The notes under the pieces are model-generated. The model made no database searches. It was not told the origin of the DNA and saw only the letters and a program-made list of their open reading frames with translations. 64,000 nucleotides of DNA from Pardosa pseudoannulata (lineage: Eukaryota > Arthropoda > Arachnida > Araneae > Lycosidae), in assembly GCA_032207245.1 (NCBI GenBank), contig CM063502.1:113494312-113558311 (forward strand), written 5' to 3'. The position numbers were made by a program, and so were the translations under genes. Shown here piece by piece: positions 53,566-64,000 of the stretch. Within the stretch, counting starts at the first letter, position 1; each line of letters starts with the position of its first letter.

Positions 53566-56223
53566 GTATTCATGAAGCAGACAAAGAGTGATAAAAATAA
53601 GATGGAAAGGATAGAAAAGCATTGATCCATGAGTAAAAAGACAACAAATATCTGGAGAATAGGGCGTGTAAAGAGTTTAGGGGCAGAAAACAAATATATT
53701 TTAGGTCAAGGCTAATTATACACTACGGCAGGCCACAGCGAAGTAGCTAGATTTGTAAAATTGTGAGATATAGAGAGTGTCTCATCAGCCAATCAACAGA
53801 AAGCTTTGTTATTAGTTCAGGAGGTAATCCCAAATTGGGATGGCCTGCTTTTCACTTTTATACAATATATGTTATATTTCCGAAAGTTTACATTTTCCCT
53901 TCCATTATAAAAATGTTTCTGAATTTTTAATGTATATTTTGATTTTTAAAGATACACACAATCTAAATATCTTTAGCAAGAATGACCATACTCTTTCTTT
54001 TATTAGCAGGATCTATGAGGAAATAATCATTTAGATTAGTCATAAGATCATTCTTAAGATATTATAGAATTTAACAGAAAGACTAAGTAATAAATTTGGA
54101 GTAGGGGGGTATTTTAAGTTAGTTATGAACACGAGAGTTAGAAAGATATGATTGAATATCAGTTATTTGAAGACAATTGAAATTTAGAAGAACAGTAAAA
54201 GTTTTAATGTTTGATTCAGCTACATATAACCCTACTATTTCAACATATATAACGATGTAAATAATTATGAAAAGCTTGAAATGATCGGTGTAGCTTAATA
54301 AGCAAACTTAGAGATCTAGTTACTGGAGAATTCTGGGATTGAAAACTGTGCCAGGAAAAAAAAGTATTGTACATTAATGGCATATAAGGCAAGTACAATA
54401 GTTAATGGTCGCAACGTCCTCCGAGTTTTTAAACTATACCTCTGGAGGTGATATTAATATACTTTTATAAAATTCCAGTTCATTTTTCTACGTTTCAAGA
54501 AGAATATTCGACGTTAGAAGCTTACCGCACATGGAGAATATTTCTTTTTCTTTATGTTTCTATGAAATGTTTAAAAAATATTGAAAAAACATTTACCATT
54601 AAATCTTTTATTTTTTAATGACAATGTAATATCAGAAATCTGAGACTTTAGGAAAAATATTACATGCTTAACTCTTAGAATGCTTTAGCCTTACTAGAAA
54701 TTAACTATTGATATCTGCAATTAACTATTGATAACAATTGAAATACTATGTATTTGACTTATTACCTCCGCTATTAATAATGTATAAAATGTTAGGAAGA
54801 TATTTCTAGATTTTATGCATTAAGAATGTTCTAAAATTAATAAAAAATAGTAAAAAAAACTTATACATATTAAAGAGGTGTGGTAGATATTTTTCTCGTC
54901 TCATACATTATAAATATAAACTATAATATTCCAAATTATTTAAATAATTTTTAATATGAATATAGAAGTAATATTTCTTGTAATTTTTAAATATACATTG
55001 AAGTTTATTTATATATGCTATCAAACAAAACACTATTTTATTATAATTTTTTATTTAAAAATATTTTAAATTATTCAGTGCATATTTGGAATACTATAAA
55101 TCTGAGTGGATAAAAATTTTTTGTTAAGCTATGCTGAAAGGAAACCATTCAAATATCTATCGATCCGCTTGAAATATCCGATGGATTTAGCCTCCCTCCT
55201 TATTCTAAGAATACCCAAAGAAAATATCGAAATAATTCCCATTAGAAAATTATTTGAAATTTCTTTGGCGCAATAAAATTTATCGACAACATTCCGCTTA
55301 TATATAGCGAATGAATGCTGGATGTAAATCTGAAATCTTGACTACAGTTGCTTTAATCTTATGAAAAATGATACAGTGACAGCAAATATGATTATGGTTT
55401 TAAAATTTCGGTTGAAAATGTAAATGTGTTGTGCAATAATAATTTTAATCCTTCATGGTAGTAATTTATTTTAGGCTTGGGGGGGAAACAAGGTGTAAAA
55501 TGGAAAATAACTATAAAACTGCTCTGTACATGGCTTAAAAAGGGGTTAATATTATTGAAAGTACAAATATGAAAATGAAATTCAATGTAATTATTAGAAG
55601 TAATAAAACATAAATCTTAAAAATTGTAAATAAAATTGTATGTCCTTTTCATCTTTCAATATGTTTTTGATAAGATATGCCATTCTAAAGCAGGGGGGGT
55701 GTATTTTCATAAATTATCCATTACATGTATCATAACAAAGTATTTCACCTTAGCATAATCTATGACACTAGAGTCAATAAATGTATACTCTAATACAATG
55801 CACTCTTACAAAAAAAGATGGATTTTAAGAAAATGATCATAAGCATTATGCTATTCTCCTTATGTAACCATTTTGTAGATGTAGACGAGATCTAGACTTG
55901 GTCTTCCCTGTTACGCCAGAGTTTAAAATATAATCTCCGTAAAATTTGGGATCATGCATGACTGGAGACGTTAAACTTATATAAAATGACCCATGACTTT
56001 AACTAGTTAATGATCAAATCACTAAAATACATCTGTGTCACTGATCAAGAAATTTAGATAAGAAGATAGAAAAAAAAAGATTGTAACACAATGGTTTCTA
56101 ATGAAAATTGTCAATTATTTCTAAATTAATTTACAAAAAAACTTTTATTTCCATGGCTACATAATGTCATTATAAATGCGAAGCTGAAGCTTCATTAAAT
56201 GTGATTATAATTATGTCATGTAA
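53566..56223. other. AT-rich intronic DNA, nothing recognised
   Basis: No gene or clear repeat was recognised between the mariner and the duplication at 56.2 kb. Confidence 0.5.
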
Positions 56224-56428
56224 CTGTGTTAAAAAGTTTTTCATAAATTTAATCTAGAATTTTTAATATATGAATTCTGTATCTTAGTAAACTAAAAGTT
56301 TATAAGTTACTTCAATTTTAATGGTGCTGTGTTAAAAAGTATATTTTTTCATAAACTTAATCTAGAATTTTTAATATATGAATTTTATATCTTAGTAAAC
56401 TAAAAGTTCATAAGATACTTAAATTTTA
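56224..56428 (+). repeat. Tandem duplication, unit about 103 bp, two copies
   Basis: Both copies hold ctgtgttaaaaagt, then aatctagaatttttaatata, then tatcttagtaaactaaaagt and a cttaaattttaa-type end. Copy 1 is 56224-56326 and copy 2 begins at 56327. Confidence 0.9.
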
Positions 56429-56429
56429 A

Positions 56430-58154
56430 ATATTTTGTAGCACATGGCTTCTATTGATCTTTTTTTGTATAGCACGTTTAATTTTCATTTTGTATGGTGC
56501 TTTCTCAAAATTATCATATACACATACTCTTAAAGATTCAGGATAGATTTCGTTTCCTAAAGTAACCTTCTTGTCTAAGTAGAGCTGGAGTACTGCCTTC
56601 TGGCGGTGACCAACAGTGTTAATATTTTTTTATGTTGATCCTTTTATTATATAGATATTTCGTTATAAACTTAATTTGTTTTCAAAATTACAATACTACT
56701 TTTAATACATACAAAGGACTAGCCAACAGACTAAATTCAAAATTATTCTCTTCAAATAATATATTTTAATTTTTATTTATAAAATTGAGCTTTAAAACAT
56801 TCCTACAATTGAATATGAAAACGTGTATATTTATGATTGTATAACTGTAGATAGCCGCAATCCAAAAAGGAGAGGCAAAATGTGACGTTCTTGCAGAACT
56901 AAATATAAAATTTCAGCATTCTACAACAGTTTTAGAGAAATGCCTCTGTGGTAATGTACTTTATATTAAAAAGTTTCGCTATATATGGTAGACTATTTCT
57001 ATTATACTAGTGTTGATCAAAGTATTGTAAAAAAATTAATGTAATAAAGTAATTAAGATTAGCTTAATTTTGAAAAGCAAATATTAATGTTTTCGTTCAA
57101 TAGATGCGAAGAAGGGAGAGGGGGGGAATAGTGTTAACATTTCCTATGTATCCTAAAAGTAAGGTCCTACTCTACGCATTTCATACTGATGCTTCTGTAG
57201 CATAGATTTCTCTTTCTTAAGCATTACATACAGTAAAAAGTTGCTTTTCAGGAACATTACAAAAGTCAGAGCAACTCGCGGATTTCTCTCCCATTAGAAA
57301 AGTTATAAAAATATCATTGATCAATCTTGTTACGATCATCCAAGTTACAAGGGGAAAAAATATATGCATCGTAATCAAAAACAAATTTTTCATCCTTTTA
57401 ATTACGATTCTTTTCATTCTTTTAGTTACGATTTACAGTGTTCAAGATACTTAATTCATAAAAACTGATGAAAAGAAGTCTTTAAAATTTCCTCTTAAAT
57501 AGTTTTCCCTAATATATTATGAAAAATTTCATACAAATTTGTTAAAACATTTCCTTACATTTTATCTATTTTGAACTATATGCTATAAATATGTATTAAA
57601 ATAAAAGAAATACGTATCTAAGACCTCAATACGATAATTATGTCTATTGATCTTTTAAATTAACATTCGTACATCCAAGAAATAAAAGGAATGAAATTAA
57701 CTTGTTTTACAGCAAATATTTGAAAGGTATTACTTAAATAATTATTGCTGAATTAAATTTGCTCAAAACTAGACAAATATCTAGTTAATTGAATTAAACA
57801 TAAATATTTGATTACTCAAACCTTTACAATCAGAAGAGTAGTTCAGTTGATTCCCGAACAAATCTAGATAAATACATACTACAGTTAATGTTAATAAATT
57901 CTTTTGAAAAGGTGAGAATAAAAACTGTATTGGGCAGTTTCGATTTAAATATGAATTACATTTTAGTTAATTTCAAGCTTGGGGTGTTAAAAATTGATAA
58001 TTAAATGCTAAATAGTATTAAAAAATAGTTTGTAAATAAACGATATTTTAGTTACTTCTTTAAAATCATAATTTTAAATTTTTAAACTTTACAATTACAT
58101 TTAGCAGACTATGTAGTTCAAAATATATATAATTTAAGAAAGGTATTGACACTC
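56430..58154. other. AT-rich intronic DNA, nothing recognised
   Basis: The 66-codon minus-strand frame 57217-57417 has no family motif. No repeat was recognised. Confidence 0.5.
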
Positions 58155-58158
58155 TTAA

Positions 58159-58717
58159 CACATTGTAGGCGGCACGCACACGTACTAGTACGTTTTCTGA
58201 CGATTGATACTTGAGCGCGGGTCATGTACTAGTACGCATTAGTGTAACAACATGGTTTGTTTGTGGGTACAAAAATAACGGTATATACAGGAAAACGAAG
58301 CCGAATGTTCTTGTCTACTACATAGATTTTGGAAAAATATATACAAATAAAAACTATTTTTTACATTAGTTTTATGATTGCTCTTTTCTTGTTTAATAAT
58401 TAAAAAATAATTACATATAACATAATTCGAAAAAATTAAAACTATATATACTACTATTTTTATTCGATTTTTTATATTTAAGATACTTTTATAAATTTGT
58501 CCACTAAAAATATATTTTTTGTTTACAAAAATCTTATGGTTGTTATTTATATATTTCTATTTATATATTTGTTTATATATTTCAATATAAAATACGTCTT
58601 AATATAAAATACGTTTCAATATAAAATAAGTTGGTTAAAAAATTGAATAATATTCGATCTATTGAGATTTAACTGAATAACTAAATTTTATTTAGAATAA
58701 TTGTGTAACACAATGTG
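58159..58717. mobile_element. TTAA-flanked MITE, piggyBac type (559 bp)
   Basis: TTAA lies at 58155-58158 and 58718-58721. The ends start CACATTGTAGG and, reversed, CACATTGTGTT. Near the left end the palindromic unit GTACTAGTACG occurs twice (about 58184 and 58230) in an unusually GC-rich patch. The rest is AT-rich with no open frame of note. The first three bases CAC match those of the larger piggyBac element at 40.9 kb. Confidence 0.6.
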
Positions 58718-58721
58718 TTAA

Positions 58722-60578
58722 GAATAGTTTTAATTTATTTGTGAGAATGTTCTATTATTTTATCTATTAGAATGTAATTTATAGAGAATATTAATGATTT
58801 CGAAGACAAAAACACTTACACCAGTAGATAAGCGTTAATCCACGGGCTTTATATTCCAAAATAAACATGTTAGATATTTTAAAAACGTATCATCCTTCAA
58901 TGTCCTGGTTTTACCACAATATTCCTCACGGGTCTAAACTGTTAAGTCCATACAACTCAAATGTAAATGAAGATAGTATTAAAAAATCTTTAACTCGCTA
59001 AAGATACAGGAAAACAAAAGAATAAAAGCAAGAAAAATCACAGTGATCTTAAAACATAAAGCAATCTTCCTAGATGTTTTTGTATGCCGACTTTAGATAA
59101 TGCTTCCAAAGAGCTCAAAACTTATGTGTCAGCAGCGTGTCTAACATACAAATAACACCAACATCTTAGATATTCGATCGTTATGCGGTCCTTCAGTTAT
59201 TTATTTTTCAAAAAATGTTACGGTGGCCCTAAAGCTTTACTATTAAAATATTAAAACCCTTTTGTGTTAGAAGTTTGCTGCATATCGTATCCATATGAAG
59301 CTCTCGTTTACATTGCTTTTTTCAATATATTAATGAACATATTTTAAATTCTGGAAACCCTTAGAACGTCAGCATTTGCGTAGGTAATAGTTTTCATAAT
59401 TTCAAAGTTTTAGTTTTGTTCTTCCAAACCGTGTTAATCATATTAATCTTAAAAGGGCACATTTTTAAGCGCATTATAAATATACAAGCTTTTATGTGTT
59501 AAAATGTTTTAACTAAACCTCTTTATATTTTAGCTGTTAAAAATTAGATGAATAAGTGATATTGTCTATTTAGTGCATATTAAGGTACAATGAAACCTTT
59601 ATTTTGTAATATACGGTACGGAGAAAAAGATCAAATGTTTATTAAAATATTTAAATATAATATAATTTTTTTTTATTTAGAGGCCCATTAAGGTAAAATG
59701 AAACTTTTATTTAGTAATATACTGTTAAGGAGATAAAGGTAAAATATGTGTTAAAATAGTTTAGATATAAACACAAATTGTTTTCAGAGTTAATAAATTT
59801 TAAAAAATGCTAAATTCTACTAATAACTTTTAATATGGTATATATTCCTTGCATTATTGCTATTTATTTAAATAAATCATGAAATATAAAAATCATTGTA
59901 GATAAAAGATTTGTTAAACAGGAATTCGGTAGACAAAATTGATTATAAAGATTTAAACGAAATTTATGCATAACCAATGAAAATTAGACAGGATTTGAGA
60001 TTTAACTTGAGCATAACTGTTTCTTATTTTATTAAACTCTTCTTATATTATTTGTCTACTTGTGGGATCTTGGAAAGAGGTTTCCCGTAAAATTTTTACA
60101 ACTTTCTACACAAGACTGTGTATGACTGTGTAAAACTATCTCTAAAGTTATAATTTAGAGATATTTACATTTTTTATTACTGCCACTTACAGTTTCTTGT
60201 AATAGTTATATACAAAATATAGGTAAGCAAATTATTGCAATTGGCTTCAAAACAGTGATGCCATCACTAAGGTTTGAGCAGGTAGTTTACAGCATCAAAA
60301 GACGGACATCTATGCTGCCTAACTTCATTTTGTGTCCCTAGTGGGAGGGAATTTTGAGTTGACGAAAACATCAAGTATCATAACTTATACGAACCACCGC
60401 AATTAAAAATAAAGAAAAAGCTGGTAGTAAACGAATTTCGTATTTTATGCTTGATAATTTTCAGAAAAAAATTCAAACAGTGTTATAAAAAGGTTTTAAT
60501 TTACATTAGGTATTTATGTTTGGCAACTTAATTGCTACCAAATGTTATTTGAATTTGGTGTATTACAATAGTACTTAC
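58722..60578. other. Intronic DNA directly 3' of esterase exon A
   Basis: AT-rich with no recognised gene or repeat. Confidence 0.5.
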
Positions 60579-60650
60579 CTATAAGCAGAGGTATGTCTTT
60601 AATACTTCGATGAAGCACCGCCTCTATTGGAGAAAGCGGTAGGAGATCAC
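60579..60650 (-). CDS. Esterase exon A (72 nt): GDLLP...PLLIG block
   Basis: The acceptor is tttcag at 60651-60656 and the donor GTAAGT begins at 60578. The exon starts with two bases (GT) that finish a codon from the previous exon and ends with one base (G) of the next, so it is phase 1 at both ends. It reads DLLPLSPIEAVLHRSIKDI followed by PLLI, 23 whole codons. The split Gly codons on each side give GDLLP and PLLIG. In the carboxylesterase family this is the strand and helix just before the catalytic acid (D-G-x-x-L-P, then the x-L-I-G-x-x strand). The previous exon must end in a codon starting with G, probably the Gly of a D-G pair. I did not find it between 60651 and 64000. Confidence 0.82.
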
Positions 60651-60771
60651 CTGAAATGACGATAAATGTTATCAATTATTAACTTTTATACTTTAATATT
60701 TATAACAAATTGAATTTAAAACTGTAAAAATAGTAATATATAATCACCGTTATTAAGTACATAATCATAAT

Positions 60772-60776
60772 GTGTG

Positions 60777-60825
<49 letters not shown>

Positions 60826-60826
60826 T
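60772..60826 (+). repeat. (TA)n(TG)n microsatellite
   Basis: TA units followed by TG units with one cgag break, just upstream of exon A with respect to the gene. Confidence 0.92.
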
Positions 60827-61090
60827 TAGGATCATTTCTGGGCTATTCGGAGCCTACGAACAAAATAGTGTTTAACCCCCCTATTAATAAGTATTTCATT
60901 GTGCGCATACCTATGGACAGTGCATAGAAGATTTCTGTTTGTTATATTAGATTATGTTTACATAAGAAAGTAAGGATAAAAAAGTTTAAAAAATATATAC
61001 ATCACATATTTACTATAAGAGCATAAAAACAAATATACTTTCAAGCGTAAGTAATAAATGTACCAGTAAACTGCATAAGTCTAGCTTTAG

Positions 61091-61147
61091 TCTAGCGATA
61101 GGATAGTTAACAATTTATTTTAAATTGTTAACTATCCTATCGCTAGA
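61091..61147. repeat. Perfect 27-bp inverted repeat with 3-base loop
   Basis: The left arm 61091-61117 (tctagcgataggatagttaa then caattta) is the exact reverse complement of 61121-61147, with TTT between them. The arms have mixed sequence, so this is not a by-product of AT repeats. No TTAA or TA element boundary was seen around it. It could be a fold-back insertion, a small hairpin RNA source or an assembly artefact. Confidence 0.95.
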
Positions 61148-61149
61148 GT

Positions 61150-62652
61150 TAGAGAGACAGTACTATTTAGTAAGAAAATTATCCAGTATCATTTATATTT
61201 TACGCATTATTGCAAATCTATTTGAATTTTTTATTTGATATTAAAATATTTAAAAAATATTTTAATATTTTGCAATTCTATCTTTTATTTTTAATGCATA
61301 AAAATATAAAGAAGTATTCATCAAACAGTAGCCAAAGTTTAAAACATCAGTTATTCCCAGACGCAAACAATAAGATAGAAGTAGACTTTGTCACTAAATA
61401 TTCCCCAAAGATCTTTTTTTAAATACTTTCATCATTTGGGACATTAAAATATTATTTAACCTGTACTCTACCCTATAAATTTACCACCGGTGAACATGCA
61501 AGCTTTACAAATATACTTGTCCCGGCCATATATTTATATTTATAAGCATAGTTAAAGTTATCTCCAGTAATAATCTTCATTTAATTGATAATAATAAATA
61601 GAGGGATTGTTTAAGGGAAATTGTAGTTATGTGTCATGAATTTATTGAATAGCTATTACTTGAAAATCTATAAACTGTAACTTAAAATGTATTATATATT
61701 CTATATACTTACATTCATTCCATTCATTGATTATTCCTTTTTTAATATGCTTTAGCTTGTTAGGTTTTCAAAGTTTTACCACCATACATTTTTTTTCTTT
61801 TTTGAAAAATTTTACTAATAGTTAAAAGTAATTAGGCGGGGACGTTTATCATTACTATAACATTCCAATGATTACAGTTCATTATGTACCTAAATAGCTT
61901 TAAATTAATTACTTAATTAGGTATCTGCTAGTGACTTAATCGTATGCATGTAATTGATCAAATATAATAGGTGCGCTCTCTCATTTGTCATACCAGATGG
62001 ATAAGTAATCAAAAGGGTTATAAAACTAATTGACGATGCATCATAAGCAGTATATATTTTAGTACATAACTTATGAAACATAGTTGCTCAATAGAAGAGA
62101 AACTTGATTTTCCACTATAGTTAACAGAAACTCATTGTTTGGTAATTAGTTCTTTAGAGAGCTGGAAGTACAAATTTTGTGGTGTGAGAATTTCATATTT
62201 TTATATTTATCATTTAATAAGAAAATGAAACAAAAACATTCAGAAAAATTACAAAAAAGTAACTGCTACTCAAATTCAAGTTAAAAATTATTAACCGTTT
62301 ACTCACCAATGTTCCAATAATGGAAAATAATTTTTAAAATAAAAAAAATCGCATGTAAAAAAATTCTTTACAATATCGCTTTTGCATACATTTGAACATG
62401 ACATTATAAATTATTTTTTACAATAAGTTTTATTTTGTTTAGATAATTATTTATTTTTTTACACTTTTTTAAATTGTACAATATTTTGTCAATTTCACGC
62501 TCCCTTACAATTAAATTTACCAAAATTGCTGTTTAAATGGAAAAAGCGCAATACTTTAAAATATATCTCTAAACAACATATTCTACTGGAATACAACAAA
62601 AGCAAGATTTTATTTTTAAATTTTAAAGGTTAAAATTTAAGTTTTTATGGCT
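61150..62652. other. AT-rich DNA, upstream intron of the esterase
   Basis: I looked here for the preceding esterase exon, expected to end in a phase-1 donor after a D-G pair, and did not find it. Confidence 0.5.
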
Positions 62653-62653
62653 A

Positions 62654-62706
62654 TTTGGTTTGGTTTGGTATTTTGGATCTCTACGGTCTACTTTTTGCAA
62701 CACGAC
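62654..62706 (-). repeat. tRNA-derived SINE, copy 4 (3' fragment)
   Basis: On the minus strand it shows gtgttgcaaaaagtagaccg and the tail accaaaccaaacc, the 3' part of the SINE family. The tRNA-like head is absent. Confidence 0.7.
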
Positions 62707-63162
62707 TTATGACTATATTGTATTATTGGAACATTGGCGTTTCAAGGGTTCATTTTCATTTATGTTCAAACCATTGTATGATATTGCAAACATTATTTTA
62801 CTCCGCATTCTGATAAGAATAGCAACTTTTCCAAAGAAAATAAATAGATAAAGCTGCAAATGGAAGCTGCAGTACTTCGAAAGGATTATAATATTGGCAC
62901 TTTATATTGATGTTCACTTTAGTAAAGTCATAACAATAGAGAAAAATTACTTTTGAAGAGGTGGATGAACATGTGTGGAGGAAAGGCTTTTACCTGTGTC
63001 TTTGAAGACAAGTGCAATTGCACACAAAAGGTGTTTTATTGCATATGTTTATTGAAATAGTTATTAGTTTCCTTTGATATAGAGTTTTTCTTCGGCAACA
63101 TTGAAAAATGTGAATGCGTGCTTTCTATGGGTTTCATTTATAAAGTTTTCATAAATTTAACA

Positions 63163-63430
63163 CCATGACTGAAAGATGTCTTACAATACATGATGCTGTG
63201 GTGTTTCTAGAAACTATTTCGGATTCTGATTAGGAAGATGTAGATATTTGCTAGTTAGATACCGATAAACCTGGTGATATGGCTGATGAAAAAGATATTG
63301 AGGAAGTTAATGTAGAGGCTGTTACGCCGTCCGATGTATGTGGAATGGTAGACGTCATTTAATAAAAAAGATCTAATATAAAGACAACTTTCAGGAACAG
63401 GGTCCAAGGCCCAAGAAGAAACTAAAATCT
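63163..63430 (+). pseudogene. piggyBac-like transposase N-terminal fragment
   Basis: The frame starts at ATG 63164 and reads MTERCLTIHDAVVFLETISD, then after a stop MADEKDIEEVNVE, and after another shift a basic patch (RPKKKLKS). An N-terminal 'L-T-x-x-E-A-x-x-F-L-E' helix followed by an acidic 'D-E-E-D-I' stretch and a basic patch is typical of arthropod and vertebrate piggyBac-like transposases. Two early stops show that it is dead. The catalytic domain is not found in the following 570 bases. Confidence 0.55.
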
Positions 63431-64000
63431 GACAGTTTTGTAGTAAAATGAGAAAAAAAGTAAAATTCGCTAATCCAATAGAATTGGAAAACCGGTATTA
63501 ATATTTCATAAATTCTATAGTGTTATAATATTTATCAATTTTACAATATTTAAAGATAAATAAACAAAACAGTTAATATTAGAAGATAATATAATAATTA
63601 GACATTAAATTAACTATTTTCATGAGCTTTTAAAAATATGCAAAAAATAATCATGTAACACGCTAATATTCCAATATTGAAACATCTCTATAACACACTC
63701 AAAATTTTTTCACCTAATTTTAAAACTTTATTGTATTTACATACTCTTAATTAACATAATAACCAAGTCATTGGGATTATTCTTTCTTAATTCGGCGTTT
63801 AAACGGTTAACACTTTCATATATTTTAAATGAAAATAAATTCTTTTAAGCAGCATTTAAAAACAAAACTACAATGAAAAAAAATATTTTATTATAATTAA
63901 TACATAAAATTAAACAAGAGCTAAGTAGTTTTTATTTGAATTTTTCTACATTTGCATAATTTGAAAAATAAAAAACATATCAAGTACCTAACAAGTATAG
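63431..64000. other. AT-rich DNA to the window end
   Basis: No gene recognised. A TTAACACT site at 63807-63814 resembles the outer end of the piggyBac element at 40.9 kb, but its partner would be outside the window. Confidence 0.4.

Noticed and set aside
61485..61545. Candidate upstream esterase exon
   Set aside because: The stretch has a GGTGGTAAAT-like donor, but no family motif reads in any frame and it does not end in the required D-G codon phase.

Overview
The window looks like animal nuclear DNA, most likely from a spider or a close arachnid relative. It is strongly AT-rich and gene-poor, with GT-AG introns, long (AT)n arrays, a tRNA-derived SINE, and decayed class II transposons of the mariner, Tc1, piggyBac and hAT groups. 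The spider assignment is an inference from the repeat types and the esterase sequence; it was not tested by a search.

One host gene is supported. It lies on the minus strand and covers most of the window. Four coding exons (60650-60579, 46665-46507, 27765-27617, 24288-23989) join in a consistent reading frame into about 226 residues. They form the C-terminal half of a carboxylesterase-type-B/cholinesterase-like protein. The introns are 13.9, 18.7 and 3.3 kb. The 5' exons, which should hold the oxyanion hole and the nucleophile serine, lie beyond 64000 or were not found. Any exon coding for a tail beyond the catalytic domain, at positions below 23989, was also not found. The catalytic His is present, but the position expected to hold the catalytic Glu reads as Ala.

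1-23988 (3' of the last recognised exon; last intron or flanking DNA): a Tc1 fragment (3.87-4.13 kb), an unclassified interspersed repeat in several copies (8.6-14.5 kb), a TTAA-flanked MITE (12.13-12.75 kb), a hAT-type MITE with a SINE nested inside it (13.55-14.20 kb), a piggyBac remnant that keeps its cysteine-rich C-terminal domain (16.25-17.11 kb), a SINE inside a TTA microsatellite (19.0 kb) and an (AT)n array (21.0 kb). 27.8-46.5 kb (intron): a tandem duplication, two decayed Tc1 elements, a hAT-like element with TCCATGAC repeats, two (AT)n arrays, a 2.5-kb TTAA-flanked piggyBac element and a mariner-like remnant. 46.7-60.6 kb (intron): a SINE, two tandem duplications, a nearly complete 1284-bp mariner with three internal stops, and another TTAA-flanked MITE. 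60.65-64 kb: a perfect 27-bp-arm hairpin, a SINE fragment and a piggyBac N-terminal fragment.

I found no CRISPR, operon, antiviral or other unusual functional system. The points most worth checking are the Glu-to-Ala change in the esterase, the group of TTAA-flanked piggyBac-type elements with unusual ends, and the hairpin.
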